The notes: a model not told the origin generated them from the letters alone. 64,000 nt of DNA from Candidatus Pedobacter colombiensis (GCA_029202485.1 CP119313.1:868001-932000); one strand, 5' to 3'. Shown: positions 8,506 to 17,219, counted from the stretch's first letter. Numbers and translations: made by a program.

Positions 8506-10086
8506 ATGCTCTTTCTCTTTTCAAAAAAAGAAAATGTCGTTGCTGTTCTTCAGGCACTGGTAAAAAAACTAAATGTTCGTGTAAGTTATGAAACCATCAA
8601 ATCTTCGCTGCATGAGCATCCTGACTCCCCAAGCCTGTTGGCCCTTAGCGATTGCCTGACAGGATGGAAAATCCCCAACAATGCTTATCAGATTGATAAA
8701 AGCGATTACAATCCAGTTGACCTGTCCTTTCCGTTGATCGCCCACCTTCAGAAAACCGGGCAGTTTATCCTGATCAACAACATCAGCAATGGATCAGTGA
8801 GCTATACCGACGAGGAAAAAAGCAACGCCAGTATGCCCGAAAAGGATTTCCTTTCCCAATGGGGTGGGATAGTATTGTATGCAGAGGCAACAGCAGAAAG
8901 TGGTGAAGCTGCATACAAAACACAACGCTTTAAAGGAACTTTAAATCAGGTGCGGGTGCCAGCACTGGTTTTTGCTGTTTTCGGCTGCCTGATATATGTC
9001 TTTTTCCAGTATAACTTTACCTGGATGTTTACAGCTTTGACTATACTGGGGCTGGCAGGGCTTACTGTGAGTGTTTTATTGCTTATTTATAGTGTTAATG
9101 CTAGTAACCCCTTTGTACAAAACCTTTGCAGTCTGGGTAAAAAGAACGACTGTAATGCCATCTTAAAATCTAAAGAAGCAAAGGTTACCGATTGGCTAAG
9201 TTGGAGCGAAGTAGGTTTTTTCTACTTTGCAGGATCATTGCTTAGTTTGTTATTGGTAAACAATGCATTGCCTTATCTGGCGATCCTGAATTTATGTTGC
9301 CTGCCTTATACCTTCTGGTCGCTCTGGTACCAGTATAAGGCCAAAAACTGGTGTGTGCTGTGCTGTACAGTTCAGGCTCTGTTGTGGCTGCAGTTCATCG
9401 TTTTTGTAACAGGTGCCGGATATGTGGTGCCTGCACCTGAAATAACTACAATTGTAGCCATGCTCTTTAGCTTTGCAATTCCTGTTGTATTATGGGCATT
9501 TGTAAAACCATTTATGCTGAAAGCTGAGCAGGTCGCGCCTTTAAAACAACAACTGAAAAAGTTTAAATACAACAGCGACCTGTTTAACCAGGTTTTGACC
9601 AATCAGCCACGCTTTTCTGTGCCCAATGACATTATGCCGATTGTACTGGGTAATGCTGAAGCAGAAAATACCATTACTATGGTCAGTAACCCGTTCTGTG
9701 GTCCATGTGCTACAACACACAAAACACTTGACCAGTGGCTGAACACCCGTGACGACATCCAGGTAAAGATTGTCTTTACCACAGCCAACCACGATGACGA
9801 TCCGAAAACAAAAGTTGCAAGGCACTTAACTGCGCTTAGCTTACTGGAAGACAGGGGTAAGGTTGAGCAAGGATTAAATGATTGGTATAATAGTACTAAG
9901 AAAGACTATGAAGCCTGGGCTAAAAATTATCCAATACAGGTTAGTAAGGAGATGGAAGTGGTTACCCAAAGACAAAAGGAATGGTGTGAGTTGACAGAAG
10001 TGACTTTTACACCGACTATTTTGGTTAATGGTTATAAGTTACCGGATCCTTATAGGTTAGATGATATCAAATATTTGTTGAGCTAA
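8506..10086 (+). CDS. C39-like / vitamin K epoxide reductase (VKOR) / thioredoxin fusion protein
   Basis: The protein has 526 residues. Residues 1-125 resemble a C39 peptidase fold, but no catalytic cysteine is visible at the expected N-terminal position and the usual catalytic His (PLIAHLQKTGQF) reads Gln, so it is probably a non-catalytic, perhaps leader-binding, domain. Residues 150-335 hold several membrane helices with a VKOR cysteine set: Cys208 and Cys216 in a loop, and WCVLC (Cys283, Cys286). Residues 375-526 form a DsbA/thioredoxin-like domain with FCGPC (Cys398, Cys401) and cis-proline at 503. VKOR-thioredoxin fusions make disulfides in the envelope and pass electrons to quinone. 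The downstream cysteine-rich GG-leader peptide is the obvious candidate substrate. Confidence 0.88.
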   Translation: MLFLFSKKENVVAVLQALVKKLNVRVSYETIKSSLHEHPDSPSLLALSDCLTGWKIPNNAYQIDKSDYNPVDLSFPLIAHLQKTGQFILINNISNGSVSYTDEEKSNASMPEKDFLSQWGGIVLYAEATAESGEAAYKTQRFKGTLNQVRVPALVFAVFGCLIYVFFQYNFTWMFTALTILGLAGLTVSVLLLIYSVNASNPFVQNLCSLGKKNDCNAILKSKEAKVTDWLSWSEVGFFYFAGSLLSLLLVNNALPYLAILNLCCLPYTFWSLWYQYKAKNWCVLCCTVQALLWLQFIVFVTGAGYVVPAPEITTIVAMLFSFAIPVVLWAFVKPFMLKAEQVAPLKQQLKKFKYNSDLFNQVLTNQPRFSVPNDIMPIVLGNAEAENTITMVSNPFCGPCATTHKTLDQWLNTRDDIQVKIVFTTANHDDDPKTKVARHLTALSLLEDRGKVEQGLNDWYNSTKKDYEAWAKNYPIQVSKEMEVVTQRQKEWCELTEVTFTPTILVNGYKLPDPYRLDDIKYLLS

Positions 10087-10223
10087 AGGGTTTGTGTATA
10101 CAAAATGGATTGTTGAGTTGCGGCGATGCCGTTCAATTAACCAGCATAAAGTTATAAAATTAATGCCGCTTAAGTAGTCCGGGTGTAATTGAGGTACAAT
10201 CTTAAAACAAATAAGGTAATTTT

Positions 10224-10511
10224 ATGAAAAATTTTAAAATGCTTAACAAAACTGAGATGAGGAAAATTGTAGGAGGTCTAGTTGTGTGCCCTCCTGGTTA
10301 TACCCCTTGTAGCGATAGTGGATGTATGCCAATAGAAGAACCGGGCGGTTGTGATGAAGGTGTTGGAATAGTCGTCGATACTAGTAAGATAGAAGCTTGT
10401 AGACTTAAGAAGGATGGTGATTATTGTGTTTGGTCACATGATGGGATCCCAGAAGGGGGATATTGTCGATCATTTATGGCCGGAGAACTGCATTGTTCAG
10501 ATCTTAGGTAA
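10224..10511 (+). CDS. GG-leader cysteine-rich peptide precursor (RiPP/bacteriocin-like)
   Basis: This 95-residue peptide begins with a leader (KMLNKTEMRKIVGG) that ends in a double glycine at residues 17-18, the cleavage signal for C39-peptidase exporters and typical of Bacteroidota natural-product precursors. The predicted core, residues 19-95, has eight cysteines (22, 29, 34, 43, 59, 68, 81, 91) and is rich in Gly, Pro and acidic residues. There is no signal peptide. The even cysteine number fits four disulfides formed by the neighbouring VKOR fusion. No lanthionine or cyclodehydration enzymes are encoded nearby. Activity (bacteriocin, signal or other) cannot be told from sequence; the core resembles no peptide family I know. 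Confidence 0.85.
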   Translation: MKNFKMLNKTEMRKIVGGLVVCPPGYTPCSDSGCMPIEEPGGCDEGVGIVVDTSKIEACRLKKDGDYCVWSHDGIPEGGYCRSFMAGELHCSDLR

Positions 10512-10526
10512 ATAATCACTTAATTT

Positions 10527-10553
10527 TAGCAGATCTTGGAGAAAGGTCTGCTA
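10527..10553 (+). promoter_or_regulatory. RNA hairpin between precursor and TlpA-like gene
   Basis: TAGCAGATCTT pairs with AAGGTCTGCTA (one G-T pair) around a 5-base loop, 16 bp after the precursor stop codon. No T-run follows. Such a stem could protect the precursor mRNA end or partly terminate transcription, raising precursor over exporter levels. Confidence 0.5.
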
Positions 10554-10572
10554 GAATAAAATCAAGATAACT

Positions 10573-12093
10573 ATGACTAAAATAATAAAATTAAAACTTT
10601 TTTGCATATTCAGCCTTTTGTCCTTGTTCTCAAGTAAACAATCTTTTGGTATAACAATAGATACACCTACTATAATAGCAGGTAAATCTAAAATAACAGG
10701 AAGAATAATAAGTCCGAATGACACGAACAAGAATAACATTTTTGTAAATATTACTGTTTCACAACCAATTTCCGGAGAGTTTGTTAAATATAAATCGTTT
10801 GTTGATCAATCAGGGAAGTTCTCTATTGATGTTGATGTTGAAACAGCTATTTCTCTGATTAGCTTAAATACCAGTTTAAATCCAGTGAAGTACCTTCTTA
10901 TTAAATTGACAAGTGGTGGTATCACTAACCTTGATATTGCTTATAATTCGGATAATGAAATCAAAAATATTGACGTTACGCCTGCTATGAATCAAAATGA
11001 TATGACCCAAGGCTTTGAGGTTATGAATAAAATGATTGAATATAGATCGGGTAGAACACTGGAACCTTTGTATAATAAAAGTACGGATTATTTTCTGAAT
11101 TATGCTAAAACCGCTATATCGGAAAGATTAGAGATTGTAAATAACGATACATCTATATCAAAAGAATTAAAAGGAGTTTTGTCCAAAGATTTCCGTTTAT
11201 TCCAATATGTTGGATTCGTCTTTGATTACAAAAAATATATGATGCTTAATTATCACAACACAAATGATGATAAAAGTAAAAACCCTGATATCCAAAAAAT
11301 TGACAGATCATATTATCATTTTTTGAAAGATTTTAATCTCAATGATCCACAATATCTGAATTGTTTTACGTTCCAGGAATTTCAAAAAGAAATTCTTCAA
11401 AATGAAATATTAGGGCTCCCTGTGATTGGAGAAAGTGATATTCCCTTTTGGTTGGCAAATGCGAAAGTTATTTTATCGGATTTAGTTGGATTCGACAATG
11501 GGCCATACTATGATATTTTAGCGGCCAATGCCTATGCCAGACAGCTAACTGAAGAAGTAAGACCGCTAACCGAAAAACAAAAAGAGAATATCGTAAATTA
11601 TTGGAAAAAAGGAGAAATTGCAAAAATACTATTTCGAAAAAATCAACAGGTTGTTGACTTGGACAAATTCAAATCACCAGCTGTTGTAAATGACATATCA
11701 TTAGTTTCCGAAGATAAAGTTATTGAAGCAATTGTCTCTAAACATAAGGGTAAGGTTGTTTTTATTGACCTTTGGGCAACATGGTGTACTCCTTGTTTGG
11801 ATGCAATGCAGCAATTCAGAAGTACAAAAAATGAGTTTCGGGATAAGGATGTTGCATTTGTGTATATAACAAACGGTTCTTCTCCTCGAAAGCTATGGGA
11901 AGAAAAAATTAAAGGAATAGGAAATGAACATTATTATCTGACAGGTGCTCAGTGGGAATACATCATGAACCATTTTAAGTTCGAGGGTATTCCGTCATAT
12001 CTATTATATAATAAAAAAGGTGCGCTCATCAATAAATTTACAGCCTTTCCTGGAAATGACAAAGTGAAAGGGATGATTAACGGCTTGTTGTAA
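10573..12093 (+). CDS. TlpA-like thiol-disulfide oxidoreductase of the peptide cluster
   Basis: The protein has 506 residues. A signal peptide ends near residue 26 (KQSFG). About 350 residues of beta-rich then helical sequence precede a C-terminal redoxin domain at about 380-506 with WATWCTPC (Cys405, Cys408) and an IPSYLLY cis-proline segment. Local base composition looks more A+T-rich than the flanking exporter genes. Placed between precursor and exporter, it probably shuffles or reduces wrong disulfides in the exported peptide, complementing the oxidising VKOR fusion. That pairing is an inference; it could instead recycle the VKOR fusion. Confidence 0.85.
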   Translation: MTKIIKLKLFCIFSLLSLFSSKQSFGITIDTPTIIAGKSKITGRIISPNDTNKNNIFVNITVSQPISGEFVKYKSFVDQSGKFSIDVDVETAISLISLNTSLNPVKYLLIKLTSGGITNLDIAYNSDNEIKNIDVTPAMNQNDMTQGFEVMNKMIEYRSGRTLEPLYNKSTDYFLNYAKTAISERLEIVNNDTSISKELKGVLSKDFRLFQYVGFVFDYKKYMMLNYHNTNDDKSKNPDIQKIDRSYYHFLKDFNLNDPQYLNCFTFQEFQKEILQNEILGLPVIGESDIPFWLANAKVILSDLVGFDNGPYYDILAANAYARQLTEEVRPLTEKQKENIVNYWKKGEIAKILFRKNQQVVDLDKFKSPAVVNDISLVSEDKVIEAIVSKHKGKVVFIDLWATWCTPCLDAMQQFRSTKNEFRDKDVAFVYITNGSSPRKLWEEKIKGIGNEHYYLTGAQWEYIMNHFKFEGIPSYLLYNKKGALINKFTAFPGNDKVKGMINGLL

Positions 12094-12122
12094 AATGAGC
12101 AAACTCTTCCCCCCAGTACCTA

Positions 12123-12130
12123 TACATTTG
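12123..12130 (+). promoter_or_regulatory. Possible internal -7 promoter box (TACATTTG)
   Basis: This is a TAnnTTTG match 76 bp ahead of the exporter start, inside a 112-bp gap. It could allow the exporter genes to be transcribed separately from the precursor. No convincing -33 element is seen. Confidence 0.3.
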
Positions 12131-12205
12131 ATGTCTGGATAATTTTATAATAACATCTTTTTTCGGGTATTTCTTTAATATTTATAACTTAACAATCGCT
12201 CAATC

Positions 12206-14407
12206 TTGACAAAATTTCCCCATTATAAACAACCCGACCAGATGGACTGCGGTCCCACATGTTTGCGTATAATTGCCAAACACTACGGCCGTAATTATAC
12301 CTTACAGCGTTTGCGAGAAATTTCCGGTATTAATCGTGAAGGGGTTTCTTTGCTTGGAATCAGCGAAGCAGCCGAAAAAATTGGTTTTCGCACAACAGGG
12401 GTAAGATTAAGCTTGGAAAAGCTGTTGGAAATAGATCTTCCGTGCATCCTACATTGGCAGCAAAAGCATTTTGTGGTCCTGTACAAGATCGGTTCCAAAT
12501 CATCCTCAAAAAGAACTTATCACATTTCCGATCCGGCTAGAGGACTTATTGAATATAACGAAACTGATTTTTTGAGATGCTGGCTTAGTACACAGAATAA
12601 TGGACATGCTGAAGGCGTTGCGTTGATGCTTTCCCCAGCACCAGAATTTTATGCGCAAGGCGGTGATCCATCCAAGGGGCTTGATTTGAGTTATATGCTC
12701 AGGTACTTGTACAAATACAAACAACTCATAGTGCAGCTCTTTGTTGGGTTGGGGGTAGGCAGTTTATTGCAGCTGATATTACCATTTTTAACACAGTCCA
12801 TAGTCGATATTGGGATCAATACCCGCAACCTGAATTTCGTTTACATTATCCTGATTGCCCAGACCATGCTGTTTTTGGGTAGGATGAGCGTTGATTTTAT
12901 CCGTTCCTGGATCCTGCTGCACATCACCACCCGCATCAATATTTCTATCCTTACAGACTTTTTGATCAAACTGATGAAGTTGCCTATGAGTTTCTTTGAA
13001 ACCAAAATGACCGGCGACATCATGCAGCGGATGAGCGACCAAGGCCGGATACAGAGTTTTTTGACTGGCTCTTCCTTAAACACCATATTTTCATTGTTCA
13101 ACCTGGTGGTATTTGCCTTTGTGTTGGCTTATTACAATATCAATATTTTTGTGATCTTCCTGGTCAGCAGTATCCTCTACAGCCTCTGGGTGATCTTTTT
13201 CCTTAAAAAACGCCGGGAGCTGGATTTCAAACGTTTCGACATTTCTTCCGAGAACCAGAGTAATATTGTGCAGCTGATCAGCGGGATGCAGGAGATTAAG
13301 CTGAACAATTGCGAACAACAAAAGCGCTGGGAATGGGAAAGAATTCAGGCGGGGTTGTTTAAATTTAGTATGAAGAGCTTGGCCTTAGGTCAGTACCAGC
13401 AATTTGGTACCTTTTTTATCAATGAGGGGAAAAATATCCTGATTACTTTTATGGTGGCTAAATCTGTAATTGACGGGCAGCTCACCTTAGGCGCCATGAT
13501 GGCTATTCAATATATCGTTGGACAGTTGAACAGCCCTATAGAGCAGTTGCTTGGCTTTTTGCAATCCTTTCAGGATGCAAAGATCAGTTTGGAACGCTTA
13601 AACGAAATTCACGAATTGGAGGATGAAGAACCTGCTGGAAAACAGTTTTTAAGAGAACTACCTTTAAATAAAAGTATCCACCTAAACAATGTCAGCTTTA
13701 CTTATCCTGGAGCGGGGAACGAGCCTGTTCTGAAACACATCAGTCTTCATATCCCCGAAGGCAAGACTACGGCCATTGTAGGAATGAGCGGCAGTGGAAA
13801 GACCACCATTTTAAAACTGCTGCTTAGGTTTTATGAATCTGAAAAGGGTGAAATTAGGGTCGGAAGTACTTATTTACATCAGATAGGCTATCGCTATTGG
13901 CGCAGTAAATGCGGTATCGTGATGCAGGATGGGTTTATTTTTTCAGATACCATTGCGCGCAACATTGCTGTGGGTGATGAATACCCTGATATGCCAAAAT
14001 TATTAAACGCAATAAATGTGGCCAATATCCGCGAGTTTATTGAGGAATTGCCTCTTGGTCTAAATACCAAAATTGGTGCCGCAGGGAATGGTATCAGCCA
14101 GGGACAGCGGCAAAGAATGCTGATTGCTAGGGCAGTGTACAAGGATCCGGAATATATCTTTTTTGATGAGGCTACCAATGCATTGGATGCCAATAATGAA
14201 AAAGTTATCATGAGAAATCTGGAGACCTTTTTTAAAGGCCGTACTGTAGTGGTTGTTGCTCATAGATTAAGTACCGTTATACATGCCGACAATATCATTG
14301 TGCTGGATAAAGGAGAAATTATTGAGCAGGGTAGCCATCAAGAATTGGTGACTGCAAACGGTGAATATTATCAGCTGGTAAAAAATCAGTTGGAACTTGG
14401 AGTGTAA
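12206..14407 (+). CDS. Peptidase-containing ABC transporter (PCAT, C39 peptidase-ABC exporter)
   Basis: The protein has 733 residues. An N-terminal C39 peptidase occupies about residues 1-145 with catalytic Cys15 in QMDCGPTCL, a His in KHFVVLY and Asp in HISDPARG. A six-helix exporter domain follows at about 155-430. The ATPase domain at 490-733 has Walker A GMSGSGKTT (from residue 526), the signature ISQGQRQR, Walker B YIFFDEA and an H-loop AHR. The enzyme removes GG leaders and exports the peptide. The only start upstream of the Cys motif that keeps the whole peptidase is TTG at 12206; the first ATG would cut off the KQPDQ segment. The adaptor gene begins five bases after its stop. Confidence 0.93.
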   Translation: MTKFPHYKQPDQMDCGPTCLRIIAKHYGRNYTLQRLREISGINREGVSLLGISEAAEKIGFRTTGVRLSLEKLLEIDLPCILHWQQKHFVVLYKIGSKSSSKRTYHISDPARGLIEYNETDFLRCWLSTQNNGHAEGVALMLSPAPEFYAQGGDPSKGLDLSYMLRYLYKYKQLIVQLFVGLGVGSLLQLILPFLTQSIVDIGINTRNLNFVYIILIAQTMLFLGRMSVDFIRSWILLHITTRINISILTDFLIKLMKLPMSFFETKMTGDIMQRMSDQGRIQSFLTGSSLNTIFSLFNLVVFAFVLAYYNINIFVIFLVSSILYSLWVIFFLKKRRELDFKRFDISSENQSNIVQLISGMQEIKLNNCEQQKRWEWERIQAGLFKFSMKSLALGQYQQFGTFFINEGKNILITFMVAKSVIDGQLTLGAMMAIQYIVGQLNSPIEQLLGFLQSFQDAKISLERLNEIHELEDEEPAGKQFLRELPLNKSIHLNNVSFTYPGAGNEPVLKHISLHIPEGKTTAIVGMSGSGKTTILKLLLRFYESEKGEIRVGSTYLHQIGYRYWRSKCGIVMQDGFIFSDTIARNIAVGDEYPDMPKLLNAINVANIREFIEELPLGLNTKIGAAGNGISQGQRQRMLIARAVYKDPEYIFFDEATNALDANNEKVIMRNLETFFKGRTVVVVAHRLSTVIHADNIIVLDKGEIIEQGSHQELVTANGEYYQLVKNQLELGV

Positions 14408-14411
14408 CAAC

Positions 14412-15725
14412 ATGGAGATAGAAATAGAAAATATCAAAGAAACAGACAAAAGGATCAATGGGCTTGAGGTGAACAGTGAGGAAGTACAGGAGATCATTAC
14501 TGCTGTGCCATCATGGATATTGCGTAGGGGGATAACTCTGATCTTTGGAATATTGCTGGCTATCGTATTAGCCTCTGCCTTTATCCGGTATCCAGATGTG
14601 GTAAAAACTAGTCTGAAAGTCAACTCACTAAATGCTCCAAAGTCTGTAATGGTTAAACAGACAGGCAAGATCGTAGCACTTTTGGTTAAAGAGGGGACGA
14701 TTGTTAAGCAGTATCAGCCTTTAGCTTTTATGGAAAGTACAGCCAGTCACCGCGATGTATTAAAATTGCACGAAATACTGATGAACGTGAATAGCAGATT
14801 AATTTCGAGTAAGGTTGCGCCAGGTTTATTGGTTAAGGGGATGAATCTGGGCGAGTTACAAGGTGCTTACCAGAACTTTTATCAGCAATATTTGCAATAC
14901 GTTTCGGCACAGAACGGTGGGTATTACTTGAACAGAAAGAAATTTCTGGAACAAGACTTAAAAGAAATACAGAAGTTAAAAGTCCAAATTATAGAGCAGC
15001 AAAAAATACAGGAAAAGGAATTTTCTAATATAGAGCATGAATTTGAAGCCTATAAAAAACTATATCAGAAAAATATGGTGTCGACCAGCGAATACAAACA
15101 ACAGGAAAATAAGTACCTGGCTGGCAAATACCCCCTGCAACAAAGTTTAACGGCCTTGCTGAACAACAATAGTAGTTATGCGGCTAAACAAAAGGAGATA
15201 CTGGAACTGGACCATACCATTCAGGACGAGCAAGCAAAATTTGTACAATCTTTAAGCAATATGATCAATGAAACTGATACTTGGATTAATCTATACATTT
15301 TAAGGGCACCGGTTGATGGCAGATTGAGCTATGCGGGTATTGTTCAAGAAAATCAGACGGTAAATGCAGGGCAGGAAATATTCATGATCAATCCAGATAA
15401 TACCGATTTCTTTGGTGAGGTTCATATTCCACAGTATAATATGGGTAAGGTGAAAACTGGGCAGCGAACCCTGATAAAAATGCGGAGCTTTCCGTTTGAA
15501 CAGTATGGACTGATTAGGGGTAAGGTGAATTACATTTCAGATGTGGCCTTTAAAGACAGTGTGTTTATTGCAAAGATCAGTTTCGAGCATTTTGAGAATA
15601 AGGATCCTGAACACAGAATTATGCTGAAGAATGGCATGCAGGGAGATGCAGAGATCGTGACTGAAGAAAGCTCTTTATTGCAAAGGTTTATGAGAAATGT
15701 CACTAAGATGCTGAATAGCAATTGA
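14412..15725 (+). CDS. HlyD-family periplasmic adaptor of the peptide exporter
   Basis: This 437-residue protein starts at an ATG five bases after the transporter stop. It has a cytosolic N-terminus of about 36 residues, one membrane helix at about 38-60, a lipoyl-type half-motif (VKQTGKIVALLVKEGTIVK), a long coiled-coil segment at about 140-280 and a C-terminal beta-barrel (RAPVDGRLSY onward). It should link the inner-membrane exporter to an outer-membrane channel such as TolC; no TolC gene is present in the window. A longer reading frame from TTG at 14397 overlaps the transporter gene and is not needed. Confidence 0.92.
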   Translation: MEIEIENIKETDKRINGLEVNSEEVQEIITAVPSWILRRGITLIFGILLAIVLASAFIRYPDVVKTSLKVNSLNAPKSVMVKQTGKIVALLVKEGTIVKQYQPLAFMESTASHRDVLKLHEILMNVNSRLISSKVAPGLLVKGMNLGELQGAYQNFYQQYLQYVSAQNGGYYLNRKKFLEQDLKEIQKLKVQIIEQQKIQEKEFSNIEHEFEAYKKLYQKNMVSTSEYKQQENKYLAGKYPLQQSLTALLNNNSSYAAKQKEILELDHTIQDEQAKFVQSLSNMINETDTWINLYILRAPVDGRLSYAGIVQENQTVNAGQEIFMINPDNTDFFGEVHIPQYNMGKVKTGQRTLIKMRSFPFEQYGLIRGKVNYISDVAFKDSVFIAKISFEHFENKDPEHRIMLKNGMQGDAEIVTEESSLLQRFMRNVTKMLNSN

Positions 15726-15764
15726 AATCTATGCAAATAACTTGCTAAAGTAATTTTATGGTTC

Positions 15765-15799
15765 ATTCTGTTGTCCTTTGGAAGGGAGGGCAACAGAAT
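15765..15799 (+). terminator. Hairpin after the peptide cluster
   Basis: ATTCTGTTGTCC pairs with GGGCAACAGAAT (one G-T pair) around an 11-base loop, 40 bp after the HlyD-type gene. Only an A-rich stretch follows, so it is an imperfect terminator. It overlaps the ATG at 15758 that would extend the next gene. Confidence 0.5.
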
Positions 15800-15813
15800 A
15801 AATTAAAAAGCCG

Positions 15814-15821
15814 TACTTTTG
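15814..15821 (+). promoter_or_regulatory. Bacteroidota -7 promoter box (TACTTTTG)
   Basis: This TAnnTTTG match lies just downstream of the hairpin and 21 bp ahead of an in-frame TTG. It suggests transcription of the radical SAM gene begins near 15826, downstream of the ATG at 15758. Confidence 0.4.
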
Positions 15822-15841
15822 CAAAAATAAAAGATAAGCAA

Positions 15842-16792
15842 TTGGGAACTCTGTTAGATTTAGGCATAAAAGGATATAATAATTACGGTACGCACCTTAA
15901 ACAAAAATATGAAGGACAGCGGGTATTTAAAGTAATTGTTGATGGAGGTTTTACCTGTCCTAATCGTGATGGCAGTAAAGGTTATGGAGGTTGTACCTAT
16001 TGCAATGTTGATTCTTTTACCCCTGAGCTTTCCCGTAAGCTCCCTACCATCCGCGAGCAACTAGAGCAGGGGATGGAAAGAGGAAAGGGTTTTTATAAAG
16101 CTGATAAGTTTATTGTTTACTTTCAGCCTAATACGAATACTTATGCGCCTGTACATTATTTAAAAATGATGTATGATGAAGCACTTTCTATAAATACCGA
16201 GGATATTGTTGGTTTTGCCGTAGGCACCAGACCAGATTGTATAGATGCCGAAAAGGTCGCTTTATTGGAAAGCTACACAGATCGTTTTGATGTGGATTTG
16301 GAAATGGGCATGGAATCTATATATGATGATACTTTAAATCAAATCAATAGAGGTTGTAGCCATGGCGAGTTTGTAGCAGCTGTTAAGCTACTTGAAAATT
16401 CCAAACTGGATCTGTGTGTGCACACCATTTTTGGTTTTCCCTGGGAAACTGAGGAAATGATGTTAGGGTATATCCACGAGATCAATAGATTTCCTCAGAT
16501 TAAATTCGTGAAATTCCACCATCTTCATATCGTTGAAGGCTCTATAATGGGCGCTAAATATAAAAAACAGCCATTTAAACTCTTTTCTTTGGAAGAATAC
16601 ACTGATTTGTTATGCAAATTGATTCCATTATTAAGACCAGATGTCGTTATTCAACGTTTGTTTGGGATATCTGACTGGGATTTGCTGATTGCACCCAATT
16701 GGGGATTGAATAAATCCGCCATTCAGACTTATATTGATAAGGAGATTGAGAAAAGAGGGGTTGTGCAGGGTTCTGCTTATATACCTGTATAG
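15842..16792 (+). CDS. Radical SAM protein of the TIGR01212/YhcC type
   Basis: The iron-sulfur motif CPNRDGSKGYGGCTYC and following elements (YFQPNTNTY, GTRPDC, DLEMGMES, HTIFGFPWET) identify the YhcC-like radical SAM family, about 310 residues long; function in the family is not settled. The frame is open back to an ATG at 15758, but that codon precedes a hairpin and a -7 promoter box. TTG at 15842 gives 316 residues, the usual family length, and is my preferred start, though without strong proof. The 3' end overlaps the decayed SRPBCC gene on the other strand by 16 bp. Confidence 0.85.
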   Translation: MGTLLDLGIKGYNNYGTHLKQKYEGQRVFKVIVDGGFTCPNRDGSKGYGGCTYCNVDSFTPELSRKLPTIREQLEQGMERGKGFYKADKFIVYFQPNTNTYAPVHYLKMMYDEALSINTEDIVGFAVGTRPDCIDAEKVALLESYTDRFDVDLEMGMESIYDDTLNQINRGCSHGEFVAAVKLLENSKLDLCVHTIFGFPWETEEMMLGYIHEINRFPQIKFVKFHHLHIVEGSIMGAKYKKQPFKLFSLEEYTDLLCKLIPLLRPDVVIQRLFGISDWDLLIAPNWGLNKSAIQTYIDKEIEKRGVVQGSAYIPV

Positions 16793-17219
16793 GGGTAAGC
16801 TCCAAATATTTCTATCAACTTCTTCCTGCGATATTCAAATATCTGTTGCAGTTTTCTGGCTACATATATGGTGTTTGCAATTCTGCCTAAAACGCCAAAG
16901 GGTAATCCATAAGTTAATATATCGTTCATTTCTGTTCCACCTTCAATTGCCTTGAAATGGTGTTGGTGGTGCCAGAATTTATATGGACCTGGGTGATTTC
17001 TGTCATCCAATCTAATTCTATTCCTTGTACTGGCGACACTTTATAGGTAATAATCATTCCAGGATACATTTTCTGCGTATTATCCATGGTTGAAGTAACT
17101 GTAAATGCCATTTCTTCGGGAGTTATTCTGGCCAGATTTAAGGGGGAAGAGAAGAAATCCCAAACTTCTTGTAGGGGTATTGGTATTTTTTGATTGAATG
17201 TAAGCTGATATGATTTCAT
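16777..17219 (-). pseudogene. SRPBCC (START-like) family gene disrupted by internal deletion and frameshift
   Basis: Two overlapping minus-strand frames together make one SRPBCC protein. The first (17219 down to about 17000) begins MKSYQLTFNQKIPIP and runs through a LDWMTEITQV strand; the second, opening at about 17010, continues GPYKFWHHQHHF to the end at 16777. Family members carry some 12-15 residues between these strands, including a DEQ motif, which are absent here. An internal deletion therefore removed them and shifted the frame. The 97-residue product of the first frame would be truncated after a novel tail. A sequencing indel alone would not explain the missing residues. Confidence 0.7.

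Noticed and set aside
10087..10223. Possible second small precursor peptide upstream of the GG-leader gene
   Set aside because: All ATG frames in the gap stop within five codons and none encodes a leader-like segment.
12788..13321. Minus-strand open frames inside the ABC exporter gene
   Set aside because: They are fully contained in a strongly supported plus-strand gene and show no family motif.
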